Shown here in pieces: positions 1 through 9,146 of a stretch of 64,000 nucleotides of DNA. This DNA comes from Lachnospiraceae bacterium MD308. Lineage in GTDB: Bacteria; Bacillota; Clostridia; Lachnospirales; Lachnospiraceae. Under the pieces are notes generated by a model, which saw nothing but the letters and a program-made list of their open reading frames with translations, was not told where the DNA came from and made no database searches. Position numbers and translations under genes: made by a program. The stretch lies in assembly GCA_000403475.2 (NCBI GenBank), contig KE159795.1, positions 1,643,189 to 1,707,188 of the forward strand, in the 5' to 3' direction. How positions within the stretch are numbered: position 1 is the stretch's first letter; each line of letters begins with the position of its first letter.

Positions 1-2
1 AG

Positions 3-650
3 CGGGACCGTTTCATCCTCTCGAAAGGCCACACTGCCCCCGCCCTCTATGCGACCCTCGCAAATGCGGGATATTTTCCAAAAGAAAAACTGATGACCTC
101 CTTTCGCCGGATTGACTCTATGCTGCAGGGCCATCCGGATATGAAAAAGACCCCGGGCGTTGAGATGACCAGCGGCTCCCTCGGTATCGGACTGTCCACC
201 GCCAACGGAATGGCGCTCGGCAACCGCCATCAGGGCATCGATGCAAGAATCTACTGTATGATCGGCGACGGTGAGATCAACGAAGGACAAATCTGGGAAG
301 CCGCTGCCACCGCTTCCCATTACCATCTGGACAATTTAGCAGCCATCACGGATGTAAACGGACTGCAGAATGACGCCGAGACAAAAAAGGTCAAGGACAT
401 GCTGGATATCGCTGAAAAATGGCGGGCTTTCGGCTTTCATACAATCGAAATCAACGGTCATGATTTCCAGGAAATATTCGCAGCCCTCGACGAAGCAAGA
501 GCCCATAAAGGCCAGCCCACAGCTATCATCTCCCATACGGTCAAAGGAAAAGGCGTGTCCTTTATGGAAAATGTCGTTGCCTTCCACGGGAAAACGCCCT
601 CAAAGGAAGAGTACGAAAACGGCATGAAAGAACTGGAAAATGCAATATAG
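3..650 (+). CDS. Transketolase N-terminal subunit, 5' end outside window
   Basis: The reading frame is open from the first codon of the window, so the gene begins upstream and the first internal ATG at 93 is not its start. The opening residues (RDRFILSKGH) are the typical thiamine-diphosphate-domain segment of transketolase, and GDGEINEGQIWEA is the cofactor and Mg2+ binding motif. It ends about 40 residues after the usual SHTVKGKG motif, as in the split clostridial enzyme where N- and C-terminal halves are separate genes. The product would transfer two-carbon units between pentose and hexose phosphates in the cytosol, together with a C-terminal subunit. That partner is not downstream, where a sugar kinase follows after 12 bases, so it must lie upstream or elsewhere. 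Confidence 0.9.
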   Translation, partial: RDRFILSKGHTAPALYATLANAGYFPKEKLMTSFRRIDSMLQGHPDMKKTPGVEMTSGSLGIGLSTANGMALGNRHQGIDARIYCMIGDGEINEGQIWEAAATASHYHLDNLAAITDVNGLQNDAETKKVKDMLDIAEKWRAFGFHTIEINGHDFQEIFAALDEARAHKGQPTAIISHTVKGKGVSFMENVVAFHGKTPSKEEYENGMKELENAI

Positions 651-662
651 GAGGACAGGCAT

Positions 663-2207
663 ATGAGTACACCTATTTTTATCGGCTGCGACATCGGAAC
701 TTCCGGCACAAAAGCCGTGGCGGTGAACTTACAGGGGAAGATCCTCGCCCAGTCCGCCGTCACCTACGATGTCCTAAAGCCCCAGAACAACTGGGCGGAA
801 CAGAACCCGGAGGCGTGGCTTGACGCCGCTGTCTGCACGCTTCGCCAGGTTATCGCCGAATTTTCGGACGATAAATCCATCGCTTCCATATGCATCAGCG
901 CCCTGTATGGAGGCACAGGGGTCATGTGTGATGAACAGATGGAATCCATACGTCCTGTCATTATCTGGATGGACCGCCGCGCCGAGGAAGAAAGCCACGA
1001 GATTCGAGATTCGCTCGGAGAAGACCGTCTCCTTGAAGTGACCGGCAACGGCGTCGACTCCTATTTCGGCTACACAAAGCTTTTGTGGGTAAAGAAGCAC
1101 GAACCGGAAAACTGGGCACAAATCTGCCATATCCTCCCGGTACACAGCTATATCGTCTATAAAATGACCGGCGTACTCTGTACCGATTACTGCTCCGCGG
1201 GAAATGTGGGCGGCATCTATGATTACCGCACCCACGCCTGGTCAGAAGAAATGTGTGAAAAGCTGGGAATCCCCTACGAGGCGCTTCCCCATAATCTCCA
1301 CAATCCGGGCGACATCATCGGCACCCTAAACGGCGAATACCAGAAGAGACTCGGCCTTGCATCTCCTGTTCCTATATGCGCCGGCACCGTTGACTGTATC
1401 GCTGCTATGTTGAGCGCATCCATCGTCCGGCCCGGCGACAATGCCGCAGTTCTCGGCACTTCCCTGAACTGGGGATATATCCACGGCAGGAAGCCCGATG
1501 ACCCGAATCTCGTCTCTATGCCTTACTGCATAGACCCGGAGCACTTAAGCTACACCTACGGCGGCGCTTCCACAGCCGGAGCCCTTCCGAGATGGTTCGC
1601 CTTAAACTTCTGCGGCGATGATTCCGGCAAGTCTTATGACGATTTGGAGCAAATGCTCCGCGAACAGAAGACGCCTCCCGGAAGCGGCGGACTTATCGCC
1701 CTCCCCTACTTTATGGGCGAACGGACGCCTGTCTGGGACGAAAAGGCGACGGGCGTACTCTTCGGCCTGACACTGGCCCACACTAAGGCGCATATTTACC
1801 AGGCAGTTTTAGAATCCGTGGCGTACTCGCTGCTCCACATCATGGAGTCTATGACAAACTCCGATGAGGGAAGCTCCGGTATAGCCATAGAAAGGATTAT
1901 CCTCGTTGGCGGCGGCGCACGCTCTGCCATCTGGAAACAAATCTTCGCGGACGTCACCGGACTTGCAGTCTATACGCCGGCAACAGAGATTGAAGCGCCG
2001 TTAGGAGACGCATTTCTGGCGGCAGTCGGAGCCGGATTTATCACTGATTTCGATTGCATCCATACATGGGTTACTATGAACCCGCCTGTTTTGCCGAATA
2101 AAGAGAACCATGAGCTGTATAAGAAATATTTCGCCATATACAAAAAGCTGTATCCCGCGCTGAAAGAGCTGATGGCAGAGCGGTCGGAACTGTTAAGCAC
2201 ACTATAA
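663..2207 (+). CDS. FGGY-family sugar kinase, xylulokinase-like
   Basis: A 514-residue cytosolic ATP-dependent kinase of the FGGY family. The N-terminal phosphate-binding motif GCDIGTSGTKAV and the C-terminal GGGARSAIWKQI segment are both intact, and the length is normal for xylulokinase or related pentulose/hexulose kinases. A strong ribosome site (AGGAGG) precedes the ATG. The 12-base gap to the transketolase subunit suggests a shared transcript in which the kinase phosphorylates a ketose that enters the pentose phosphate pathway. Exact substrate (D-xylulose, L-xylulose, another ketose) cannot be read from the sequence. Confidence 0.85.
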   Translation: MSTPIFIGCDIGTSGTKAVAVNLQGKILAQSAVTYDVLKPQNNWAEQNPEAWLDAAVCTLRQVIAEFSDDKSIASICISALYGGTGVMCDEQMESIRPVIIWMDRRAEEESHEIRDSLGEDRLLEVTGNGVDSYFGYTKLLWVKKHEPENWAQICHILPVHSYIVYKMTGVLCTDYCSAGNVGGIYDYRTHAWSEEMCEKLGIPYEALPHNLHNPGDIIGTLNGEYQKRLGLASPVPICAGTVDCIAAMLSASIVRPGDNAAVLGTSLNWGYIHGRKPDDPNLVSMPYCIDPEHLSYTYGGASTAGALPRWFALNFCGDDSGKSYDDLEQMLREQKTPPGSGGLIALPYFMGERTPVWDEKATGVLFGLTLAHTKAHIYQAVLESVAYSLLHIMESMTNSDEGSSGIAIERIILVGGGARSAIWKQIFADVTGLAVYTPATEIEAPLGDAFLAAVGAGFITDFDCIHTWVTMNPPVLPNKENHELYKKYFAIYKKLYPALKELMAERSELLSTL

Positions 2208-2239
2208 ACACATTAAAAATAAAAAGGAGAGACAAAGAT

Positions 2240-2932
2240 ATGAAAGTTGATTTCAGCAAAGTTGTGGAACTGAGCCACCGAATGATTCCAAGAGAGGAAC
2301 CCTTCAACCTCCAGACCTGGGTGTATGACGTGGGCATCTTAGGAGAACGCGGGGAACCCCACAGTCCGGGAACCTGGTATGTATCGGGCGACGTAAACTT
2401 CTCAACCCACTGCGGCACCCACGTAGAATTCCCGCTCCATCATGTAGAAGGTGGCATGAACGCTTCTGACTTCCCCCTCACCAGCCTGATTGGAGAGGCC
2501 GTTGTCCTGGACTTTACAGACAAAAAGGCGGGAGACTGCATGTCCCTTGAGGAGTTTAAGGCCTACGATGAGAAAATCAAGGAGGGAGACATCGTCTTTC
2601 TTCACACCGGACTCGACGCAAAGTGGCGCACCAAGGATTGGGAGCCATACCCGTACGTAGCATGCGACGCTATGGAGTGGCTGATCAGGGAAAAGAAAAT
2701 CGTCGCGATCGGCACCGACGCAACCTCCTTAGAGAATTTCAACATCCCGGACCAGCCAAATCACAATCTGGCTTTCAAAAACAATCTGGCAATGGTAGAA
2801 TCACTCACCAATCTGGACAAAATCGAGAACGGCAGAGCCCTTGTATTTATGCTTCCGCTCAAGATTGTCGGAATTGAAGCCTGCCCATGCAGAATCATTG
2901 CCATTAATGACGGTGGGATTATTACCGGGTAA
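2240..2932 (+). CDS. Cyclase-family metal-dependent hydrolase (kynurenine-formamidase-like fold)
   Basis: A 230-residue protein with the signature of the cyclase/arylformamidase family (PF04199): CGTHVEFPLHH corresponds to the HxGTHxDxPxH metal site, with Glu in place of the usual Asp. Family members hydrolyse formamides, cyclic amides or lactones using a divalent metal. It sits 32 bases after the sugar kinase, preceded by AAGGAGAGA, so it is probably the last gene of the same operon, where it might open a sugar lactone. That role is inference. The family and fold call are firm; the substrate is unknown. Confidence 0.8.
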   Translation: MKVDFSKVVELSHRMIPREEPFNLQTWVYDVGILGERGEPHSPGTWYVSGDVNFSTHCGTHVEFPLHHVEGGMNASDFPLTSLIGEAVVLDFTDKKAGDCMSLEEFKAYDEKIKEGDIVFLHTGLDAKWRTKDWEPYPYVACDAMEWLIREKKIVAIGTDATSLENFNIPDQPNHNLAFKNNLAMVESLTNLDKIENGRALVFMLPLKIVGIEACPCRIIAINDGGIITG

Positions 2933-2980
2933 TCCAAAGGACTTCCGGCATTAAGACTAATCTGTGTTTATTATATATTA

Positions 2981-3015
2981 CTGCCCATACAAAGATCAAC
3001 TCTCTGTATGGGCAG
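2981..3015. terminator. Hairpin between convergent genes
   Basis: Perfect 11-bp arms at 2981-2991 and 3005-3015 lie between two convergent stop codons. On the minus strand the stem is followed by an A/T-rich run. It probably ends transcription from both sides, although neither flank has a classical long U-tract. Confidence 0.6.
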
Positions 3016-3030
3016 TGTATGGTAAAATAT

Positions 3031-4701
3031 CTATTTAACGGTAACTTTAACGCCTTTCTTCACGCCGTTCGCCGCCACTGTATATATCGTGCAGGTTCCT
3101 TTTTTCCTGCCTTTGATTACGCCGTTCTTTGACACAGTCGCTATACTTTTGTTTGTCGAATAATAGCGCTGCGGCGCAATATGGCTTTGCGGGAATAACC
3201 GTTTCCGGTTATTTATTTTTACTGTTTTTGCTTTAATCTTCTTTAAAGAACCTTTTTTCAGTGTGAGCTTTGTCTTTTCAATCTTCAGAGACTTGGCGTT
3301 CGTATAGTTTCTCTGGCTGTCTCCGGCGATGTGAAACGCCAGGCTGTTGGCGATAATCTTCTTTTTCCCCTTTACTGTACGGTATGCGCTCACCTGAACT
3401 TTATAACTGTCTTTTTTGTCAATCTTCTTCTTTTCGATTCGGTTTATCACATAGCTGCTCTTCTCATTCCCTTTGACCGTCTCTACGAGCTTCAACTTTC
3501 CGCCGCATATGCCCGCATAGATATCATACCCTTCTGCTGTGCTTACTTTTCCCCAGGTAACCTTGAGCTTTCCGCGGGATATGCCCGCCTTGGCTTTGTT
3601 GTTCAAAGCCGCCATTTTACTAATACTCTCGGATTTCACCGACGGCGTTTTGGGCTTCTCTGGCTCTGCCGGAGTCACAGGCGTCACAGGAGGCTGCGGC
3701 GGATTCGGCGGGTTCGGGTTGCTCGGCTCCTCCGGCTCGTCCGGCTCCTCCGTATCTCCCGGTTCTTCCGGCCCGTCCGGTTCCTCCGGTTCGTCCGGTT
3801 CCTCCGGCTTTTCCTCTAATTGGTCTATAGCTTCACGAATCGCCGCAGCATAGCCGTCCACCTCCGACTGATACCGGAAATCTTTTGTTCCGTCTACTGC
3901 ATCTATCGCTTCTTCTACAAGCTCAAAATTCGTGTAATCGTCTCCGTTTAATTCTTCCGCCTCAGCAATCGCATCATCTACTTCACTGTAATCGGCAGAT
4001 GAAAAGACAACTTCTCCCGACGGGCCGCACTCTATATTGTTATAAGATTCCTTTCCGCCTGAGTATACCTTTCCGCCTATCCCGACTGTCTGGCCGCAGA
4101 TAATCTTTCCGGCGCCTATCTCTGTGCTTCCGTCAATAATCATAATATCATTTTCTGCACGAATACTGCCCTCGCTGACAGCCCCGGAAGAAGTAACTTC
4201 CGAATCCTCGATTCTAAGATCCTGCGTAGAAAAAATCCCCGCTTGATTCGTCGAAACTGCCTTGATTACAGACGACTGAATCCTCAGTCCGGCGCCACAT
4301 ATGCCTTCATTCTCCGTCTCAACCGTAAGCTTGCTGCCCGACGCTCCTTTTATCTTGATTGAATAATCCACACTGACAATTCCTTGCTTGTCCCGGATTA
4401 CATTGCTGCCGACCAGCTTTACCGTCACTCCTGCTTTGTAAATCAGAACCCCGCACTCATACTTATCCTCGTCTAAAGTAATTTCTACGTCTTCAAGGGT
4501 CAGTACCTTCGTAGCTTTATCGTACCGCGCCTTTCCTGCCCCGCATTTCACCGTGTTCCGCGGCGCTGTAAGAATATCCGTACCCTTTACAAGTATCTTT
4601 TCCCCTACTGCATCTGCCGCCGAGACTGTCTCTGGATTTGCGATGGATATAAGACATACTGCAAGCAGCATATATATCCATCTCCATTTTCGTTTCAACA
4701 T
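3031..4701 (-). CDS. Secreted protein with low-complexity linker, FnIII-like and Ig-like domains
   Basis: I chose the ATG at 4701 because it follows GGAGGGCAACAAAG and starts a clean signal peptide (MLKRKWRWIYMLLAVCL) cleaved near VSAA; an upstream in-frame start exists at 4755. The mature N-terminal half is rich in short beta-strand repeats of a right-handed beta-helix or carbohydrate-binding character. It is followed by a Pro/Glu/Asp-rich linker of about 60 residues, a fibronectin-III-like domain, and a bacterial Ig-like (Big_2) domain ending in KGTCTIYTVAANGVKKGVKV. No LPxTG motif is present, so surface attachment, if any, is by another route. Likely a cell-surface or exported adhesin or binding protein. 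Confidence 0.75.
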   Translation of the reverse strand: MLKRKWRWIYMLLAVCLISIANPETVSAADAVGEKILVKGTDILTAPRNTVKCGAGKARYDKATKVLTLEDVEITLDEDKYECGVLIYKAGVTVKLVGSNVIRDKQGIVSVDYSIKIKGASGSKLTVETENEGICGAGLRIQSSVIKAVSTNQAGIFSTQDLRIEDSEVTSSGAVSEGSIRAENDIMIIDGSTEIGAGKIICGQTVGIGGKVYSGGKESYNNIECGPSGEVVFSSADYSEVDDAIAEAEELNGDDYTNFELVEEAIDAVDGTKDFRYQSEVDGYAAAIREAIDQLEEKPEEPDEPEEPDGPEEPGDTEEPDEPEEPSNPNPPNPPQPPVTPVTPAEPEKPKTPSVKSESISKMAALNNKAKAGISRGKLKVTWGKVSTAEGYDIYAGICGGKLKLVETVKGNEKSSYVINRIEKKKIDKKDSYKVQVSAYRTVKGKKKIIANSLAFHIAGDSQRNYTNAKSLKIEKTKLTLKKGSLKKIKAKTVKINNRKRLFPQSHIAPQRYYSTNKSIATVSKNGVIKGRKKGTCTIYTVAANGVKKGVKVTVK

Positions 4702-4863
4702 CTTTGTTGCCCTCCATTTCTCTGTAATATGAATTACTATACCTCCATTATACAAGATTGGCAGGGGATAGCAAGGTCAAATTCCATTTCGGATATATTA
4801 CCGCCGCAGGCGGATTGCTGTTCACAGCCTTGAAGACCGCTCACAGCAATAATGCAGGCGTTC

Positions 4864-5442
4864 TTAATTCAGGCGCCCAGGAAAGTCTACATAACATTTA
4901 TTCTTGTCACAGCTTCCCGAAATCCCCGAAATCTTTCCTTCCATTGTATACTGCCACATATCCATTCCGGATATGGTCGGCTTTTTTCCGTAACGGGCAA
5001 CCCATTTAGAATAACGATTCAGACCGACAAGATAATTCTTCCACCAGCTCTGATTCGCATACACGCCGCACCGATATCCTTTCTTTTCCACAAGCCTTCC
5101 AAATTCCTTTGCAGCCATCTTTGCATACTTTTCACATCCGGGCTGCTCAAGGTCAATATACAGCGGGAACTGTATATTGTGCCCTTTGGCTTTTTTCAGG
5201 ATGAGGTTTGCTTCTTTTCTCACCTTCTTTTTATCCTTCGCCCTGGAATAAATATAAAGCCCATAAGGTATCTTGTATTTTTCACACTGCGCGATATTCC
5301 TGTCACATTGCTTATCCGGCGTGCCTGTACTGTCTGAAACGCGTATGATCGCCCCGCCGATCCCGCTCCTTTTCACTTTTTTCCAGTCAATTTTACCCTG
5401 ATGATGAGATACATCTACTACAATAAATTTCGGTTTTGCCAT
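4864..5442 (-). CDS. GH25-family lysozyme-like protein
   Basis: A 192-residue glycoside hydrolase family 25 catalytic domain. VVDVSHHQGKIDW is the N-terminal strand with the conserved Asp, PLYIDLEQPG carries the DxE catalytic pair, and MDMWQYT is the conserved C-terminal strand. The family hydrolyses the beta-1,4 MurNAc-GlcNAc bond of peptidoglycan. There is no signal peptide and no wall-binding domain, so it is either exported by another route or acts in lysis. It is a single-domain, stand-alone gene about 160 bases upstream (in minus-strand terms) of the secreted Ig-like protein. Confidence 0.88.
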   Translation of the reverse strand: MAKPKFIVVDVSHHQGKIDWKKVKRSGIGGAIIRVSDSTGTPDKQCDRNIAQCEKYKIPYGLYIYSRAKDKKKVRKEANLILKKAKGHNIQFPLYIDLEQPGCEKYAKMAAKEFGRLVEKKGYRCGVYANQSWWKNYLVGLNRYSKWVARYGKKPTISGMDMWQYTMEGKISGISGSCDKNKCYVDFPGRLN

Positions 5443-5530
5443 ACAATCAGTACCGCCTTAGTAATATTCTTATCTATATAAGAATACTCACCCGGCGCTG
5501 TATATGTTCCCTCCAAAGCTTTTCTTAGCG

Positions 5531-6280
5531 TCAATACTGTCCCCGAGAAAAAGACAGCGGCAGCTCCAGTCCATGTCTCTCTAAAAGCTCCCGGTCTGTT
5601 AAAATCTTCTTTGCATCCCCTTCCGCCGCAATCTGCCCTCCTGACAAAAGGATGACTCTCTCACACGTATCATATACAAAATCCAAGTCATGGCTTGCGA
5701 TAATTTTCGCACCCGGCAGTTCATTTAGAATCCGAATTAAATTCCGCCGGTTTTTAGGGTCCAGCGCCACAGACGGCTCATCAAGAAGCATAAGCTTTGC
5801 GCCCACAGCAAGCACCGTGGCAATAGCCGCCAGCTTTTTCTCCCCGCCGGATAGGCGGTAAATCTGCCGGTCTTTTTTTTCCTCCATATGCACCTGCTTA
5901 AGCGCCGACATCGCCGCCGCTTCTACCTCTTCTTCTTTTTTTCCATAATTTCTCGGCGCAAACGCCACATCCTCATATACCGTGGACATAAAAAGCTGAC
6001 TGTCCGAATCCTGGAACACATAGCCAGTCTCAGCGCGGATATCCTTTAGATTCTCCTTTTTCATCTCAAGCCCCGCCACTCGAATCATACCATCCCCAAT
6101 CTCTAAAAGCCCGGTAAGAAGCTTTAGAAACGTAGACTTTCCAGCGCCATTTTCTCCGATCAATCCCACGCTCTCACTGTCGGCAACCTGAAGGCTTATA
6201 TCATTCAGCACATTTCTCTGAAACTTACCATGCGCATTTCCATAGGAAAAAGAAAGCTTCTCAATTTCTAGTATGCTCAT
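5531..6280 (-). CDS. cbiO: Energy-coupling-factor transporter ATPase (CbiO/NikO family)
   Basis: A 249-residue ABC ATPase with Walker A GENGAGKST, signature LSGGEKKLAAIA, Walker B LMLLDEP and switch His in ASHDLDF. The start at 6280 follows AAGGAGACATAAGG and leaves a normal 32-base gap after the T-component gene; the longer in-frame upstream start would overlap that gene. It powers uptake by the adjacent CbiQ and fused CbiMN proteins. Because larB lies immediately upstream in the same run, nickel is the more likely ion than cobalt, but this is contextual. Confidence 0.92.
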   Translation of the reverse strand: MSILEIEKLSFSYGNAHGKFQRNVLNDISLQVADSESVGLIGENGAGKSTFLKLLTGLLEIGDGMIRVAGLEMKKENLKDIRAETGYVFQDSDSQLFMSTVYEDVAFAPRNYGKKEEEVEAAAMSALKQVHMEEKKDRQIYRLSGGEKKLAAIATVLAVGAKLMLLDEPSVALDPKNRRNLIRILNELPGAKIIASHDLDFVYDTCERVILLSGGQIAAEGDAKKILTDRELLERHGLELPLSFSRGQY

Positions 6281-6312
6281 CCTTATGTCTCCTTTTACAC
6301 CCGCGATTCTTC

Positions 6313-7080
6313 TTATCTTACTCTCAAAAACAGCAGCACAGCGCTCCATGCCGCCGCATATACATAATCACTGTACTCCGCCGCTTTCTTACATCTCAAA
6401 TAATAATTTCCGTCATATCCCCGCAGCAGCATACTGTCGTAAACCGTCTGCGCCCTGTCCATGCTGCGCAAAAGAAGCTGCCCGGCAAACGTCCCCCACA
6501 CTTTATAGTTGAGCCCCCTCTGTCCCGGCGCGCGCAGTGTATACGCATCCATCATCCGCTCGGTTTCTTTGAGAAAAACGATAATGTAGCGGTACACAAG
6601 CATCAGAACAGTCACAAACACCTTCGGCACGCGCAGCTTTTGCAGCGCATAACAGATGTCCTCCACAGAAGTTGTCACAATCAAAATATACGAGGCAGAC
6701 ACCGCATAGATTCCTTTAAGCGCCAATGTCACCGCAGATATCATCCCGCCCGTAACGGCGAATCCGCCCAATCGGAACATAATTTCCCTGTCAAAAAACG
6801 GATTCACGATTCCCATCAGGCAGACCAGCGCCAGAATCACCTTCATGCGCTTCAATAACAACTTGAAGGAAATATCCCCAAACACAAACAGAACAATCAG
6901 GTAAACGCCCATCTCAAGCAATCCCGCAAGATTATATTTTCCATATGAAACTGTAAGAACAAGAAAAAAAAGCGTTATAAGCAGCTTCGGCAGGGGATGT
7001 ATCCCCTGCAGCCACCCTGGCTTTTCCGCCTCCATATCCAATTTGTGCAACTCTGAAATCGCGTCACTTATCCTGCTCAT
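6313..7080 (-). CDS. cbiQ: Energy-coupling-factor transporter transmembrane component (CbiQ/NikQ)
   Basis: A 255-residue membrane protein of the T-component family with five or six hydrophobic segments. The cytoplasmic coupling region has the two alanine/arginine-glycine motifs expected to contact the ATPase (AYTLRAPGQRG and SMLLRGYDG). It sits between the fused M/N gene (31 bases away) and the ATPase gene (32 bases), as in cobalt or nickel ECF operons. Confidence 0.92.
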   Translation of the reverse strand: MSRISDAISELHKLDMEAEKPGWLQGIHPLPKLLITLFFLVLTVSYGKYNLAGLLEMGVYLIVLFVFGDISFKLLLKRMKVILALVCLMGIVNPFFDREIMFRLGGFAVTGGMISAVTLALKGIYAVSASYILIVTTSVEDICYALQKLRVPKVFVTVLMLVYRYIIVFLKETERMMDAYTLRAPGQRGLNYKVWGTFAGQLLLRSMDRAQTVYDSMLLRGYDGNYYLRCKKAAEYSDYVYAAAWSAVLLFLRVR

Positions 7081-7111
7081 CTAAAATATTTCCCCACTGT
7101 TACTGTTACTT

Positions 7112-8113
7112 TTACTGCTCCTTGCTGTACTTCGCTTTTTTTATCAGCATACAGACAAAAAAGCACGCTGCAAGTACAATTATACCGCCAACGATCCCGG
7201 AAAAGGAAGTTCCCGCCGCGCTGTCTGTAGATTTGAACGCATAATCCGGCAAAACTGCCGTAATTCCCTGCAGCTTTTCCGCAAACTGATACACGCTGCC
7301 GCTTGCCGCAAGCTCTGTCGTACCAGCCACCTTTTCCATAGACCACTCAAGCCCGTCCGGATATCCGGAGGCAAATAAGGATAGCACGCCCCCGATTAAA
7401 AGTGTGAACACTGCCAGCACAAGAACTGTACCTTTTCTGCTCATACGTCCTTTTGCAGCACCATCTTCCTTCACATAACCATACAAGATCTCCGGGCGCG
7501 CCTCATAGATAAATACAAGCACTGCCGCCGTAATCAGCCCTTCCACAAGTCCAATCGCCAGATGAATAGGCTGCATCATCCCAAAGAATATGGCAAAAGG
7601 CAGCTCTGTAATTCCGGAAATTAATGTCTGTACTGTGACGGAAAACGCCCCTAACTGCAAGCCAACGATACAGCCAATTACCGATGCCGCCGCAATTCTT
7701 CCTTTTGTCATCTTTCTTCCCGTCACCATCCGCCAGATCAGGAATCCCCCTATAAAGCACCCGTAAAAGGCCATGTTCCACACATTGCACCCCAGCGCCA
7801 GCAAACCTCCGTCAGCAAATAATAAACTTTGAATTGCCAGAATCGCTATCATAGTCAAAAAACCCGCGCAGGGACCTAAAACAGCACTGAGCAGCATCCC
7901 TCCGCACAGATGGCCCGACGAGCCTGTTCCCGGAATGGTAAAGTTAATCATCTGGGTTGCAAATACAAACGCTCCCATAACTCCCATCGCCGGCACTTTT
8001 TTGTCCAGATCCTCTAATTTTATTTCTTTTACAGAATATGCAGCCGCAGCCGCAGACACCGCATACATTGTCCCCGCTACCGCTGGTGATACCAGCGCAT
8101 CCGCCATATGCAT
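7112..8113 (-). CDS. cbiM: Fused CbiM-CbiN type metal-specific S component
   Basis: A 333-residue protein beginning MHMADALVSP, the characteristic N-terminal metal-binding hook of CbiM/NikM in which the amino group, His2 and a following backbone bind Ni2+ or Co2+. Multiple membrane spans follow. The C-terminal third contains the PDGLEWSMEKV motif of the CbiN/NikN domain, so M and N are fused in one chain, an arrangement common among nickel transporters. Ribosome site GGAGGAAAGTAATT precedes the ATG. Adjacent larB argues for nickel. The fusion itself is seen; metal choice is inferred. Confidence 0.92.
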   Translation of the reverse strand: MHMADALVSPAVAGTMYAVSAAAAAYSVKEIKLEDLDKKVPAMGVMGAFVFATQMINFTIPGTGSSGHLCGGMLLSAVLGPCAGFLTMIAILAIQSLLFADGGLLALGCNVWNMAFYGCFIGGFLIWRMVTGRKMTKGRIAAASVIGCIVGLQLGAFSVTVQTLISGITELPFAIFFGMMQPIHLAIGLVEGLITAAVLVFIYEARPEILYGYVKEDGAAKGRMSRKGTVLVLAVFTLLIGGVLSLFASGYPDGLEWSMEKVAGTTELAASGSVYQFAEKLQGITAVLPDYAFKSTDSAAGTSFSGIVGGIIVLAACFFVCMLIKKAKYSKEQ

Positions 8114-8184
8114 AATTACTTTCCTCCTTAATCACTTCATATTATTTATATTATCTCACAGCCTGCTTTCCGATCGCAGCTCTT

Positions 8185-8937
8185 TTACTCTGCTTCACGG
8201 ATTGCCAGCCGATTAATCTGCGACGCCATATACCCGGCGCCATATCCATTATCAATATTTACTACCGCAATGCCGTTGGCACAAGAATTAATCATGGTCA
8301 GCAGGGCCGACAGCCCGTTCATGCTCGCCCCGTAACCGACAGATGTAGGAACCGCGAGCACCGGCTTATCCACAAGCCCTCCGATTACACTGGCCAGAGC
8401 GCCTTCCATCCCTGCCACTGCCACCACACAGTTTGCACTCTGTATCGCCTCTACCTTAGAAAGCAGCCGGTGTATCCCGCTCACTCCCACATCATAGATA
8501 CGCTCCACATGGTTTCCGAAGAATTCCGCCGTCTGTGCCGCTTCCTCCGCCACCGGAATGTCCGCCGTTCCTGCCGTACAGACAGTAATCTTACCTTCCC
8601 TCTTTTTACCCTTTTTCTCTATCTTCAATATCCTTGACAACGGGTCGTACTCCGCTTCTTCGAACCTTTCCTGCACCAATACCGCCTGCTCTTTTGAAGC
8701 CCGCGTGCCAAGCACCTCCCCTTCCAAGTCGTAAATCCTCTCGTAAATTCCCAGAAGATGTTCGTCTGCCTTGCCGCTGCAGAAAACCACCTCCGCGAAC
8801 CCGGAGCGAAGCTTTCTATGTGTGTCAAGCCTGGCAAACGAAAGTTCCTCAATGGGCTGCCGCCTGAAAAAACTCTCAGCCTCATCTACAGACATCTGCC
8901 CCGATTTTACCCGTTCTAAAATCTCTCTCGCATCCAT
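8185..8937 (-). CDS. larB: LarB, nickel-pincer cofactor biosynthesis enzyme
   Basis: A 250-residue protein with an N-terminal helical region and a C-terminal AIR-carboxylase (PurE-like) domain (VVAVAGMEGALASVIGGL, PVLAVPTSVGYGAS), matching LarB. LarB carboxylates nicotinic acid adenine dinucleotide and cleaves the phosphoanhydride, the first step in the nickel-pincer nucleotide used by lactate racemase and relatives. A strong ribosome site (TAGGAGGAATATAAG) sets the start. LarC and LarE are not in this window. It is followed 71 bases later by the ECF metal transporter, consistent with a nickel acquisition and cofactor unit. Confidence 0.92.
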   Translation of the reverse strand: MDAREILERVKSGQMSVDEAESFFRRQPIEELSFARLDTHRKLRSGFAEVVFCSGKADEHLLGIYERIYDLEGEVLGTRASKEQAVLVQERFEEAEYDPLSRILKIEKKGKKREGKITVCTAGTADIPVAEEAAQTAEFFGNHVERIYDVGVSGIHRLLSKVEAIQSANCVVAVAGMEGALASVIGGLVDKPVLAVPTSVGYGASMNGLSALLTMINSCANGIAVVNIDNGYGAGYMASQINRLAIREAE

Positions 8938-8955
8938 CGTCTTATATTCCTCCTA

Positions 8956-9096
8956 CTACAATATGTCCGAATTTTTCAACGCATGATTCAACGTGAAAGA
9001 AAGCGCACAAATCCCTCTTCCCGGAATCTGCACGCCTTCTGGCATACTTTCTTCTATCAATACGTTACATAAAACCATTACTCTCTGTGAATACAT
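8956..9096 (-). CDS. Possible small protein between DUF3842 and larB genes
   Basis: After the DUF3842 stop codon at 9147 an open frame continues to a stop at 8956, directly before the larB ribosome site. The first ATG (9096) would give 46 residues with a GGAGG sequence only three bases upstream, which is too close to be ideal. The frame extends further upstream without a clear start. No family is recognised. It may be a small protein or simply spacer. Confidence 0.25.
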   Translation of the reverse strand: MYSQRVMVLCNVLIEESMPEGVQIPGRGICALSFTLNHALKNSDIL

Positions 9097-9146
9097 ATTC
9101 CTCCGGCACTTCTGTACCGTCTCAAGACAGCTTCTGCCGCCTCCGC

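Noticed and set aside
3331-3853. Two long plus-strand ORFs (Arg-rich and Gly/Ser-rich) opposite the secreted protein
   Set aside because: They are antisense to the Pro/Glu/Asp linker of the minus-strand gene; their low-complexity composition comes directly from that repeat.
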